Assembly (NCBI RefSeq): GCF_000972845.2
Contig: NC_040022.1
Location: 11,267,422 to 11,331,421, forward strand
Direction: 5' to 3'
DNA length: 64,000 bases
Source of the DNA: Larimichthys crocea
Taxonomy: Eukaryota; Chordata; Actinopteri; Sciaenidae
The translations under genes were made by a program, and so were the position numbers. The notes below the pieces were generated by a model. The model made no database searches. It was not told the origin of the DNA and saw nothing but the letters and a program-made list of their open reading frames with translations. Below, piece after piece: positions 14,268 to 26,742 of this stretch (position 1 is the first letter of the stretch; each line of letters begins with the position of its first letter).

Positions 14268-14529
14268 CGGTGGATGTGGGCTCAAGAGGTACAAGCTAAT
14301 TAGATGACTGGTGGTTCGATCTCTGGCTCCTCCAGTCTGCATGTCAAAGTGTTACATCTTGTGTGAAATCTTGAGCAACATGCTGTGAACCCCAAATTCC
14401 TCCCAAAGGCTGTGCAATCAGTGTGTACGTGTATGTTAGCTCCAAAAACGATGAGCAGTTGGCACTTTGCTGGCAGCCAATGGTTTGGAAGACTAGAAAG
14501 GCACTATATAAGTACATCCCATTACCATG
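14268..14529 (+). mobile_element. tRNA-derived SINE, mirror copy in right arm
   Basis: Inverted-repeat counterpart of the copy at 6243-6501, with box B-like GGTGGTTCGATCTCTGG near 14312. Not an independent insertion, because the whole arm is duplicated. Confidence 0.75.
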
Positions 14530-15279
14530 AGAGTTGAAGACTCCTAAAAATTTATATGAGTGTCACTTTCTGGTGTGAGCACGCCTTGAGGGAAGAGGAA
14601 GTCTTTTCCAAACATCTATCATCTATCATTGGTGTGCCCGTATGCACACACACACACACACACACACACACCACACACACACACAACACACACCACAACA
14701 CACACACACACAACACACACACACACACAACACAGCTTGAGGCGGCGATATGTGCAATTACAGTATGTGTGTCGGTGTGTGGTGATGATTGAAACACATG
14801 GAAGGTATTCATCATAACTGTGAATCCTTGTGCAGCAGTGTACTGTCATCATGGAAACCATGCCTTTTCCCTCCTGATTTTAGGAACGGCCAGGTGTTTT
14901 CGTACATTCCCACACACTTATATGCACGCATGTTGAATATAGCTATCCGTTCTACTACTGCATTCAGTATTTTAAAATTGACTCTTCTGGCATTCTCATC
15001 TGGACTAATCTCTGGACAACTCGGACGCGGAGGCGGAAAATTTGAGGCAGGTATTTTACTTTTTCGCTTATACACGAAAGATAAACAGTTCCTTTATCTC
15101 TCTAAAACTGCCTGCTCCACTTCTCCATCTGTCCCCTGCACCTACCTGCACCGTTCCTCCAAACCCCACCTCCTATCTGCTTAAATTTCCTCATGAACTC
15201 GCAAAATCTGGCGAATTGATTGGACTTGCTACAATAGACTCACTGTATCATCCCAACTTTCCAACTCCATCTCCTGAAA

Positions 15280-15289
15280 NNNNNNNNNN
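15280..15289. other. Assembly gap of 10 N
   Basis: Ten N bases separate the end of the right arm from a GC-rich stretch, GGGGCGGCCGCCC. The gap means the right end of the inverted repeat is not a sequenced junction. Confidence 0.99.
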
Positions 15290-15425
15290 GGGCGGCCGCC
15301 CACATTGCCCATAGCTAGGACCGGCCCTGTGTACAGTAATCAGTGAGGCCCGGCCTGCTTAGCTTAGCTTAGCTTCGCACCTAGACTGGAAACATGGGTC
15401 AACAACACTTTGCTCAAACATACAG

Positions 15426-15679
15426 GGGCGGGCTCGTCCACTAATCAGAAGATTGGTGGTTCGAAGATCTGCATGTCCCAAGTGTCCTTGGGCGATATAC
15501 TGAACCCCAAGGCTGTCCCATCGGTGTGAATGTGTGTGAATGGTTAGCTCCTCAAACTGATGAGCAGTTGGCACCTTGATTGGCAGATAATGCCATCAGT
15601 GTATGAATGCGTGTGAATGGGTGAATGAGATGTAAGTATGTATGTAGAAAGATGCTATATAAGTACAGTCCATTTACAT
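15426..15679 (+). mobile_element. tRNA-derived SINE, copy 3
   Basis: Starts at the tRNA-like head (CGTCCACTAATCAGAAGATT, then GGTGGTTCGAAGATC as box B) and ends with GATGCTATATAAGTACAGTC and CATTTACAT. Same family as the copies at 24981 and 25254. It sits about 140 bases right of the gap. Confidence 0.75.
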
Positions 15680-15991
15680 CCAGACAGTCAGGTTTATTTG
15701 TAGGGCCTTGTGTTCTATCCAGGGATCAGTGGGCTAAACTGGAACAATAGCAAAACCCAACTCACCAAAAAACACTAATTCACAGGCTGTGAGGCAGCAG
15801 AGCTTTAGTTAGTTAGTAGAGTTATACGATTTTTTTTGAGCAAGTCCAGTGTTTTTCTTTTTTTAGGATTATTATTAGAAAATGTTGGCGAAATAGTGAT
15901 ATGTGGTAAATTATTATTATTATGTGGAGTTATGAGTGCAACGTAAACAAGGGAAGAACAAAGGGAGAAAAGGAAAAGAGGAAATAAGTAG

Positions 15992-16028
<37 letters not shown>

Positions 16029-16740
16029 ATAAAGTGAATATGCAGACTTCAGTAACGGGAGACAAAAGGAAAAAGAATCTCATGCCAGGAAGTAACAGTG
16101 AAGGAAAGAGAAAAGAAAAAAATCAGACGAGAGAGGAGAGAGACACAATGATTAACTACAGTCACACGTCAGCAAACTACCAACACAACTACCACAACTA
16201 CACAGTGTGATGATGCATATGAATCTCTGTATGAGGAAAATATCAGTCTGTCCTCGACAATAATGCACCACAGCTGATTCCAACAAGTCTCCAAATCCAG
16301 CTGGGAGGAAGGATTCAAGTCACACACACACACACACACACGCACACACGCACACACATGCACAGTGCTGCGTTGGACTGTAACTCATGTTAGGGAGTGG
16401 TGAGAGTGTGAGAGAAACCAGAGCAGAAGCAGGCGTCGTTTACAGAGATGGTTAACTCTTCATGCTCCATCCGCACTGACCACATGCAGTGAAATTACAG
16501 GGCTCCTGGTATAAATAGTGTGCGTGCACGTATGATCCATCCTAAGGCCGGTCACATTTGACTCATTTCAATAGTCTAGAGACGAAGAGAGAGAAAAAGA
16601 AAAGAGGAAAGTTTTAAGTTTTGTTCACACATAGCCGGTTTGATTACCCTGAAGAAGAAGAAGGCCTGACATACAAGTACACACACACACAAAGGCCTCC
16701 TACACATGCAAATGTGGAGGAATGGCCGTGTGATGGGCAG

Positions 16741-16877
16741 AATGTGATTGCTCAAGGGCACATCAGCAGTGCCCAGGAGGTGAACTGGCACCTCTCCAGC
16801 TACCAGTCCACACTCCATACTGTGGTCTGTGCTGGAAGTGAACCAGCCACCCTGAGCCAAATCCATACAGACTGAAC
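16741..16877 (-). mobile_element. Fragment of a SINE-like dispersed repeat
   Basis: Contains CAAGGGCACATCAGCAGTGC and CACCTCTCCAGCTACCAGTC, sequences that recur in fish repeats, and ends on the - strand with a degraded tRNA-like head (CAGTCTGTATGGATTTGGCTC). Family assignment is from memory. Confidence 0.5.
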
Positions 16878-17489
16878 TCCTGCTGATCTGTGGTCTCTGG
16901 TGTGGTTTGTTTCATTTTATGATAGCATGAAACTACTAATAATCTGTTTAGGAAGCAATCTTATCATTGATAGAAGTCATATATATACAGTTTATATTTA
17001 TGCAAATCATTTAGTAACGTTTTTTATATTTGTCTGCCTGATTGTTTGTCCTGTCTGCTTTGTTGCCACCTGTTTTTCAGACAGACTGTGGATGAATTTA
17101 CTCTTAATTCACTTTAGCATTTCACATTTCTCCTCTAAGAACTGTGATGTTTGCATGTGTTACTGACACAATTCCATTTTAAGCAGCCACTTTAAGGACA
17201 AATGAAGGACTACAATGTGAGATTTGCAGCATTGCATGCAGGTCTGCATTGTAGTTTATTTGTCCATTCATCTGTCTCTCACATAGAGACAGTGTCCATT
17301 GACAAAAACTCTCACTCTCATCTTATTTGTTTTTGAAGATTACATTTAATTTCAGTTGTCTGGAAATTAATGAATATTTCCAATCACACGCACACACTAA
17401 GATTACTCTATAATGAAGTCCTTAAAAGGAAAATTCCTTTTTCCTGTTTTATTTTTTCCTCATTTCTTCCTGTTTCAGATATTTTGTTC

Positions 17490-17960
17490 CCGCTGGCCTG
17501 AAACTCAGAAGAAAAAGGGAGGAGAGGTAGGCTCGGTGATGACAGGACGACATGAAGTTGAAGGAAAGAGGGAGGGGAAGCGGAAAGTTGAGGCAGGAAT
17601 ACAGCAGAGGGAGAAAAAGAAATTTGGAAAAAGGACATTGAGGGGCAGCCGAGCGGGGTGGAGAAAGAAAATGGAAAGATTGATGTCGCAGACAAAAGGG
17701 GAAGAGACAAAATGACAGAGATAGAAAAAAGGAAGGAAGGACAGAAGGGAAAAAAAACAAGAGATAAAAAAAGAGAGCGTGTGACGTGTGGACAGAGAAG
17801 ATGAAGGAGAGAGAGAGGAGCCATGAAAAACATACAGTGAGGACTTGGGAGTAAAGGGGGACATTTGAGGAGGAGAGAATAGACAGAGGGAGGGGGGAGC
17901 TGAAAGGTGGAGGAAGACTGAGGGTGGAGATAAATGGAAGGAGGACAAAGGCAGCAAAGA
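17490..17960 (+). repeat. Purine-rich block (GA-rich on + strand)
   Basis: About 470 bases in which G and A dominate, e.g. GGAAAGAGGGAGGGGAAGCGG and AGAGAGAGAGGAG, without a simple unit. The opposite strand has a long open frame of Ser, Leu, Phe and Pro that is a by-product of composition. Confidence 0.75.
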
Positions 17961-18481
17961 ATACAGCAGAATGCTGAAAATATTAATAAGCGCCAATGTA
18001 AATTTAAGTGAAATTGAAAATAGATCAAATGATTCAGACTGACATATAATAACACTTTTTAACAGCTGGCCTGATGCATCCGCTCCTCCACAGACCAGAG
18101 TTCAAAATATCTGGCTGTGATGTCATAACTGTGGGAGAACGCTGACACGTCACACGGAGAACAGAGAGCAGAGAGAGTCGGATGGTTTTCACAGAGCGCG
18201 GAGGCAACCTGATTATCGATGATCAGAAGAGCAAATGAGCAATTTCCCACCAGAACAAACCGTACATGACCCCCCCACACACACACCCCACACCCACACA
18301 CACATATAGACTCAGCAGGCAGTGGTCAAAGGCTCTGTAAAACATTGACCTCAATGGAAAAGAATGCAAACCCTCTCTCTCCTTCTCTTTCTCTCTCTCT
18401 CTTTCTCGCTCTCTCTCTAGTTTTCAGTCTCCTCCCCTCATGTGTCAGACACACACATATTGGTTAGATTAAACTGCCACG

Positions 18482-18528
<47 letters not shown>

Positions 18529-21349
18529 AAAAGAATATTAATTTTCCCACATTTGACCCAGACTCTCTCTCTTCTCTCTTCCCTGTCGTCTCTCATGTTA
18601 GGCCACTCTCCTTTTCTTTCTCAGCGCAGAAAGCTGAACTATCATGAACTATTTTTACAATCTTAACACCACTTTTTTTTGTGTACAACCAGTGATTTAC
18701 TGGAGTCTGACTTGTACTATTTAAACCAAAAAGTCTCAGCACACCACACATGGTTTGACTTTTCAGTATATTTTATAAAAGAATTAAGTCACCCACGGGC
18801 ATCATCAGCTGTTGCATAACTTAGCCATGCTAGCAGCATTGCTATGCAATTCTTGGTTACCTGGAAAACTAATTCCCACCTGCCTCAGCCGTGCTCTGCA
18901 TGGTGGCATTAGCATTTTGCTCAAAGAGCTGCATAGCATGCCCTGAAGACTCCTCTCTGAGAAGTGGTTCATGTGGTTTAGACTGAAAGTGACATATCAA
19001 GTTATCACAGCCAACCTCATGTACCCTCGCGTTGCTGGCAAAATATTTTGGAATTTGAGATACTGTGTTTTACGGCATTTCTTGATTTTTATTTTAATGG
19101 TGCCAAACCAGATCTCTCAAAGTTCTCAACATTCTGAGTAAAGATCTGAGGAATTGTTGATGAATGAAGGTTGCTATGATCCTAGGACAGTTACCACGCA
19201 TTAAGAATGGAGCCTGTCTATGACATCTAATATTGTGACACTCCAAAATTAACGAAACAGCATTTTGATCGAGGAATATATAGATATGTTGACTATATTA
19301 GGGTACCTCCAACATTCCTTACTGTTCCTCACTGGCCAGCTAGTTTGGTTTCAGCAGCAACTTTGCAACATTATTTAACATCACAATCTAAATATTTTCT
19401 AGTAACAGTTCGTGTCATAACCTTCTGAATTTGTGTGTAAATCATTATAACCAGATGATCCAAGCAACTATTTCAGTCATGAGTGATTTGATTTATCACA
19501 TGGCTAACCGCATTACATTTATCTTGCAAATGTGCTCAGTAGTTAGTTTGCATAGTGTTGTCAAATTGTTGTCCAATACAGAGATTTCTGCTTCATAATT
19601 ATGACACGCCAGATTCTTCATCCTATGGAATTATGTGTTAATTCCATAAGAATAATTATTATTTGAAACTTCTGCACTGATCACTTATCTCTCACATTTT
19701 TAAAGACATGACCACAATCTACAGATATCTCTATTACGATGTTTGTTTATGTCAAGCTATTAACAAGCTGCAGTTTCATAAATGGACCAAACAAATATGG
19801 CTGAGAAAAAGTTTCATGTATTATTTTCACTTTACATCTGGAGTTCACAAAGCAAAAACCAAAGTCAGAGTGTTGTCCTGGAGAGCTTCAAAAAGTCAAA
19901 CATCAAAATGACTTATCTGAGGAAGTTAACAAAGGAAAAAGGAAGTGATAAAACATGACACTGTCCACTGACCAAGTTGAGTGTTTTGTTTTTTTTTGAC
20001 CAGGCAGAACATTCGGACCGATTCACCTCAGACCATGAATGTGTTTTTAGTCGTAAACGGACCATTGGGGATGCACCAGTTTTTAAATATTACACCTGGT
20101 TTATGTAGGCTACATCTCATTATGCACATCATCTTAGAAGCTGGTGCAAGTGTTCTAAGTTTTGAAAGCAGTATTATCGTCTAGTTCCTGGAAAGTGGCT
20201 CCAAGAAAAGTGAAACTGTTGTAAATAAATAGGGAGAAGAAGGTCAACTCAGTGTCTGCCTTACTACATCATCCATAAGCCTAAGAGAAGTGAAAAATAA
20301 GAGGCACAAGAGTTTAAATTCAAAGTGTTCCACTGTTGCAATTGAGAACAAAATGTAAGGTCATAGCTGCTGAATTCATCCAAAACCTGAGCCAGGGTTC
20401 AAAATGATATTGATTTAAGTTGCAGATTGTAAAATCTGTTTTCTGTACAGTGCAATCATTAACTACCACCCACTATTAGTAGAATTTAAAGCGTGGTGAT
20501 TGGATGATTCTCACCTAAATGCTCAAAGGGAGTCGTAGTGAACCTACACCTTCATGTTTTTTTATCTACACAAGCTGTATATTTTTGATTTTTCTGTAAT
20601 AGAAGCAGATATTTTCTAACTGTGCTCCAACATATAATGTTATCTGTGGCAGAAGCACCAAGAATAGCTGCTCTTGGGGTGATTTGGACTTTGTCTGAAG
20701 AACCACCATCAACTCAAAACTTGAATTTGTATTTTTTAGGACCAAGTACCTGCAAAACTACCGACATTCAACATTCAACCTCAACCCATCAACCAGTCGC
20801 TAACATCATAACAATTAATGTCCCACTAAAAGTGCATGCTAAATCTTAATGTGTGGGGAGAACATGTTTGTGGCTAAATGATTGACAGCTGTCATAGCAA
20901 GCCACAGGCTGCCACACAGGCACCACCGCTTCTCTAAAATATCTGTAACTGTCCTGAAACATATCTTTTAGTCTGCACTTTAAAAATCCTTTACAGTAAA
21001 ATAAAAGTGGAAATATCATGTAAATGCCTTGTTAATTATTACTATATCTTTTTAGAATGTACTCTAGATATGCATGTATGTGAAATAAAAGTATAGATTT
21101 TATTTTAAAGCGCATGTCTCTCTCACACACACGACTATAAAAGAGCATCACAAAACACACTGTATGATCCTTCATTCTTTCTTTTTGGGCCATTTCTCAT
21201 CAAAAAACTGTGTCTAAATAAACATTGAAGAAAATACAGCCTCCTCCTCCTCCGCCTCCACTCTGTGTGGTTGTCTCTCAGCCAGCCTCTGGGTTTGTCT
21301 TCAGGTTTTGCAACGTCACCCTGCCACGTCGAGTATGGGCAGTCTGCCT

Positions 21350-21353
<4 letters not shown>

Positions 21354-21394
<41 letters not shown>

Positions 21395-21502
21395 CACATA
21401 CACTCAGGATAGAGGTCAAGGGAGGTAATGAAGCACAGTGAGAAGAATTGAGAGCTGTAGAAGAAGAAGAAGAAGAAGAAGAAGAAGAAGAAGAAGAAGA
21501 AA
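21354..21502. repeat. Paired (CT)n and (AAG)n microsatellites
   Basis: A (CT)n tract of about 39 bases at 21354-21392 and an (AAG)n tract of about 44 bases at 21459-21502, 66 bases apart, the first pyrimidine-only and the second purine-only on the + strand. Confidence 0.9.
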
Positions 21503-22819
21503 CGGATGAAATGAAAAAGCAGGAGAAATTCCTCTGCATGTCAAACATCACAGGCTCGAGGCAGATGTGTTATCAACATTAAAGCGAACCTCGAGAGTCC
21601 CTTTAAACATAACGTTAATCTAATCTAATCTAATTGAGAGTTAAAGAGTTAAAGGAAAGTGAAGTTAACAGACACAAACGCAGAGAAAGAAAGAAAAGAA
21701 AGAGGGCTCAAAATAGACTGAGAGAGGAGTTTATTCTGAGAGCTGTATGGGCAGGGCGGCCTGGAAGGCTTCTTTAGGTCCTCATCACCTCACATTAACT
21801 CTGTAAAGCAGCCTTGAGTTGGGAAACACTGGCAAGCATTCTGGGTACAAGCATCCACTAAGAAGCAAATGAGTGTAGTTACACAGACTGAAAGATCAGA
21901 GCTGCTGTCCCAGGTGGTCCGTCCATACATTGTCTGTAACCACTTATCCTCATCAGGGTCCATGGGGAGCTGGAGCCAGCTTTGGTGACTTATTACCTGG
22001 TGCAAACTTCAGATTCATCCCATACTTTGGTTTATGACCAAATACCTGCAAAATTGAAGACATTCTACTCAGTACATGTCAGATTGTAAAGGAGCACAGG
22101 CATCTTATTTAGAACTTTACGAGCAAGGAGTGAGATGATAAACTTCAGTGACATTTTCCTAAAACGTGTGTGTCCTAAATGTAAACCACAGGCTGTATTC
22201 TTGATGCCTTGCTGCGGTGGTGAAGTCCAGTAAAAGGGGCACTGCAGCAGTCCAAATCTGTTAGTGACAGAAGACGTTACCTTTTTTTTTTAAGTGGAAA
22301 GACAGAGAGAGGCTCAGTGATACTGCTGATGATGTGGCTGTGGAAATACAGATCCAATGTCTAACCTGATCACTGCTTCTCCCAAACCAGGAGAGTTACC
22401 TTTAGATTATCATTTTGAAATAATCAAAATAATAAAAGCATGCAGGTTCAGGACTTGTCATATACACCCTGCATCCCACAGAGGCCATCATACTATCCGA
22501 TATATTCTAATTTCTTTGCCAGATACTGTTTGAGGCAAAAATAATCACTGTCATTACATCTTTTTGTATATTTTACAACTTGTAGGAAGGTGGTGATGAC
22601 ATCAGGAACAGCAAATAGCTGTCAAGCTAACCCTGGCACATTTACAATTTTAAATAATGTGGACTGTCGCATATAAACAAACATCCTGTGGTTAGTATGT
22701 TGGTGAAGATTGAAGGGAAAGATTTTCCGGGTCTTTTTCTCTGTTAACCAAGTACTTTGTGAGTGTCCAAACCAGGCGGCAACCTCAGTGGCTGTGAAGT
22801 GAAGAAGTGCCAAAACTGT

Positions 22820-23150
22820 GTCCATAAGTCCCCATGTTCAAATGTCCAACTTCACAGCAGAAATAAACTGTTTACAGCCTGGTACAAAAAACAGTTTTGG
22901 TCTCTGTAGCTAATTTCCCTGTTCATGACAACTGTACTGAGGGTGAATTTATATACAACTCACCTGTTCACATGATATTAAGGCTTAAAGTTATGCAGGA
23001 TTAAGAGTGTGGCCTGTTCTTTCAGAGAAGGCAGGACTGCCAAGATGGCGGCAGCCAGATCCACCACACTGAGCCTCACAGCAGCACTTCAGAAACATGT
23101 TGGTGACGTCATGGAGACCACGTCCATGATTTAGACAGTCTATGGGCCGA
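22820..23150 (-). repeat. Dispersed repeat family A, copy 3
   Basis: Reverse-strand copy containing CAACTTCACAGCAGAAATAA, GGTACAAAAAACAGTTTTGG and CATGACAACTGTACTGAGGG, then a more diverged half with TTCAGAAACATGTTGGTGAC. Diverged from the other copies, so older than the inverted duplication. Confidence 0.72.
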
Positions 23151-24980
23151 ACATAACCATGAAAAATGTAAATCGTGATTGGGTTGCTAAGAGGAAAATT
23201 TCCATATTTGCAGATTACATTTTGTGGAAACTTGTAGTCATATTTGTAGTCTAATAACACACATGTCTGCAGCAGAGACTCCTGGGTAATGTAGTGCAGC
23301 TGGTGTGAACGAGCTCAGGAATACACTGAATGGAAGAACCAACACCTTGACCTCACTGTGTTTTCACAGGCTGGTAGGGTCACTGACCTCTTAGCCAATG
23401 AGGCGCAGTGTTCGGCAGTGATGGAGAAAACACATGCAGGACCAACAGGACGCAGGATTTACGTTCTCCACAACCAGACCCCAACCCAGTCCATTCAGAA
23501 TACCTGTAACAGTTAGAACCATTCAGAACCGGTTCTAGTTCAAAGGTTTTAGAAGACCTGATGGCCTGGTGCTACCTTATGAAGTGAAGCTCCACCCGTC
23601 TGGAACTTAAGGGGTGATAAATACAAACAGAGAATTAACGGAGGAGTCCTGCGCCTGGAGCAGAAGCAGCTGGTACAGCTTTTACCGTGTCACACTGAGC
23701 AACTGTTCCACCCCCACCGACACTTTACCACCCCTGACCTCTGACCTCTACCAGAGGATGAGCAGCCATGTCTCTCGGAGTGACCTCTGCTTTCATATGG
23801 AAGTTTGTAGACACACACACACACACACACACAGTCTTTCAGCCATGACAGCGCTTTACTCTCTTAGCTTTCTAGCCAGGACCCCCAGTCTGGAGTGCTT
23901 CTGGCTTTCCCATCATGCCTTTCTCACACAGATGCAGAGGCGGATTTACACCGCCGCTCTGTCCATCCCCTGGTCGTAACCGTGGCAACACAGGGCTGAA
24001 CATTTCCAGATGTTCCACAAAACAAAATCTTTGCGGAAAAAAAAATAACAAAGCAAAGGCTGTTGTGTTGCACTGAGAGTTCAGCTAACCAAGCACAGAA
24101 TACACTGAGGGAGAGCAGATAACTGACCTGAGATCAGTGTCTTTTACAGTACAGCACAGAGAGGCAGAGAAGGCTCCCTATGTGACGTGATTCAAGCACA
24201 GCAAACATCACAACGCAATCTAAATCACAGATTATACTGGCCTGTTATGATAACAAAACCTTACCCCGTGGCTGATTGATCAGATGTGTGTGTGTGTGTG
24301 TGTGTGTGTGTTTGGGCAGGTACAGTAGGTGTGTAACCGCAGAGGTAGTACAGATAAACGTTGCCGCGTCTCTTCTTCTTCCTGCGCTGTGGGCTTGGCG
24401 AGCAGCCAGGGAAAAACATTAGCTAAGGGAGCAGCGGGGCGCTGGAGAGCTGAGACTCTGCAGACCGTGGAGGAGTTACCCGATCTGAATGTGGGGAATG
24501 GTTTTTCGTACCGCCCACTCTCACTTGATTTGCCATGCTTTTTTTTTTTTTTTTTTTTTTTGGGAAATGGCACAGAAAGTGATGATACAATACTCCAGCC
24601 ACATATGGAGCGACTGTGTTATTGTGTCTGCTCTGTGTCAGTCAGCTTTCCTGAGATGTTCATCCAATCAAAAGACTGTGTTTAACTACTTTAATACATG
24701 CTGTCTAACAAAATAAGACAGCAAGAGACACACAGACGGATCAGGGATATTTGAATGGTTAAATGACGTCTAGGCTTGTATTGTAATAATGTCATTTAAT
24801 GGGCCAATGGAATCACTTCAGGAGACTTTAGAGGACTCGTGGACTGATGGGGGGCAGGTGTACTAGAGCTAGAAATCTTTACTGGCTCTGATCGCTGTCT
24901 TTGATGTTGTAGCGATTATCTCTTCAGAAAGTATCCTGCATCGTGGTGGGGAGGGGATCGTACCAGGGATCGAACCGCGT

Positions 24981-25188
24981 AATGGTAAATGGACTGTACT
25001 TATATAGCATCTTTCTAGTCTTCCAACCACTCAAAGCTCTTTACAGTACGTATCTCATTCACCCATTCACACAGTGATGGCACAGCCTTCAGGAGCAAGG
25101 ACACTGCAACATGCAGACTGGAGGGGATCAAACTGCAAATCTTCTGATTAGTGGATGACCCGCTCTACCTCCAAACCACAGCCGCCCC
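24981..25188 (-). mobile_element. tRNA-derived SINE, copy 4 (head-to-head with copy 5)
   Basis: Reverse-strand copy. The tail (AATGGTAAATGGACTGTACT) is at the left end and the degraded tRNA-like head (GGCTGTGGTTTGGAGGTAGA on the - strand) at the right end. It faces copy 5 at 25254 across about 65 bases. Confidence 0.75.
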
Positions 25189-25253
25189 AGGTAATGCAGG
25201 TGGAATCAAGATAAGGAGACTGCCTGTTTATATTTACACGTTGAATAATGACA

Positions 25254-25445
25254 GACGGCTGTAGCTCAGGAGGTACAGCGGGTCGTCCACTAATCAGATG
25301 AGCGGCAACCCCAAATTGCTCCCGAAGGCCTCACCATTGGTGTGTAAATGTGTGTGAATGGGCTGAATGAGATATGTCCTGTAAAAGCGCTTTGAGTGGT
25401 CGGAAGACTAGAAAGGAGATATATAAGTACAATCCATTTACCATT
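25254..25445 (+). mobile_element. tRNA-derived SINE, copy 5
   Basis: Begins with the best tRNA-like head of the family, GGCTGTAGCTCAGGAGGTAC (box A-like), then the GGGTCGTCCACTAATC segment, and ends GAAAGGAGATATATAAGTAC plus AATCCATTTACC. The box B region is deleted. Non-coding. Confidence 0.78.
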
Positions 25446-26420
25446 CACCAATAATTAACTAGTAACTAGCATTATCCAGTAGAGGGTGAATATTAAGTGT
25501 AATTTTAAGAGTTGAGAAAGTGACTCTGCAAACAGTGTTCTACATATTTTACTGGTACTGCATTACTTTGGATTATTAATGAGAGTTTGGATGCTGTGTA
25601 AAAGGTAAATAAAAAAAGAATGGGCTGCTTTTGGATGTTTTTTTTTTTTTTTACCCAAATAATAATTTAAGTATTCACTCATTCTGAACTTGATGGCGCA
25701 ACGCATTCCTAAAAAGTCTGGGCAGAAGCAACAGAAGAGTGAAAAATCACAGGTGAACAGGTTCGTTAACAGGTGAGACGATCATGGCTGGCTATGAAAG
25801 TGGCGTCCTGGGTGAGGTTCACTGCTTGAAAAAACTGCAAATAGTCCAAGAGTTTAAAAAAACAACAACAAATCAAACACACAGTTTACATTCATTCAGG
25901 GATTTCATCATTTACAATCAATAATATCATCAAAAGATTCAGAGAAGAGAGAAAGGAAAGATAGGAGAGGTTTCCGGGCGAGATTGAAGATAAACGCTGA
26001 ATCGTCATGACCTTTGATCCCTCAGAAAGTAATCCATTACAACCTGACATGATTGTATAAAGCTATTACTACACGGACTCAGGAACACCTAAACACTGTT
26101 GGCTGCTGCATCTACAAATAGTTCAGACTCTACCATGCAAAGAGAAAGACAGACATAAACAACATCTAGAAACTGTGCAACATTTGAAAATGTTCTTAAT
26201 TAACTTGTGGATCTAATCAATCAAATCAGCCTTACTGGGTCACAACTTTGATATCTCACTGTTACCCAATCAACTCAGTCCTCTGTGTTGTTGTTACAGC
26301 AGCTGGTTTAGCCTTGCTTAATCAGCTTCACATCACCTCTCCAGTAAGCACACAGCAGGACTGCCTCTTTAAACGCACCCAGATGACGCCTAAGCGCACC
26401 ATGAGGTGAAGGCACGCACA

Positions 26421-26466
<46 letters not shown>

Positions 26467-26538
26467 TGATGGGAGACTGGAGGCTGTGGATTTACTACGC
26501 AGGAAATGGAGGACAGCAGGAGGTTATGACACGTCATT

Positions 26539-26584
<46 letters not shown>

Positions 26585-26701
26585 GCATCTGATGATGTGT
26601 GTTGCTGTAGCTTTGTATTCTCTGACTGCACAGAACAGCATTAGTGCTCTGGTGCTAGCCAGTGTTCTCTGCATGTGCATGTTTAATAGCTCCCCGGAGA
26701 G

Positions 26702-26742
<41 letters not shown>

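Larger units (their letters stand above)
10595..15279 (-). repeat. Right arm of the giant inverted repeat (about 4.7 kb), stops at a gap
   Basis: Reverse complement of 5519-10138 with a few percent differences: scattered substitutions and many one-base indels. Microsatellites differ from the other arm: GT 11467-11530 is about 64 bases against 41, and CA tracts at 13633-13730 and 14645-14735 are broken by irregular CAACAC and CCACAC units. The arm ends at base 15279, immediately before the N run. ORFs here mirror those of the left arm and are not genes. Confidence 0.93.
15680..24980. other. Intergenic DNA; no gene recognised
   Basis: Contains simple repeats (GA 15996-16027, CA 16320-16342, GA 18484-18526, CT 21354-21392, AAG 21459-21502, CA 23811-23832, TG 24285-24311, T 24539-24561), a purine-rich block 17490-17960, the SINE fragment at 16741 and repeat A at 22820. 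ORFs overlapping the low-complexity tracts are not credible. The stretch 18700-21000 looks like unique AT-rich DNA with nothing I can name. Confidence 0.55.

Noticed and set aside
14789..15184. 131-codon ORF in the right arm
   Set aside because: Does not match a conserved frame in the left arm counterpart; indels between arms change the frame, and no known domain is seen.
17408..18055. 215-codon ORF on the - strand, longest in the window
   Set aside because: It is Ser, Leu, Phe and Pro from a purine-rich tract on the opposite strand; no domain, no homology recognised.
21135..21551. 138-codon ORF on the - strand
   Set aside because: Contains poly-Ser from (AAG)n and Arg-Glu repeats from (CT)n; an artefact of simple repeats.
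23614..23979. 121-codon ORF on the + strand
   Set aside because: Runs through a CA tract; composition and lack of motifs give no support.
25254..25330. Possible tRNA gene from a TAGCTCAGGAGGTA box A
   Set aside because: No intact box B or cloverleaf; the sequence is the head of a SINE.
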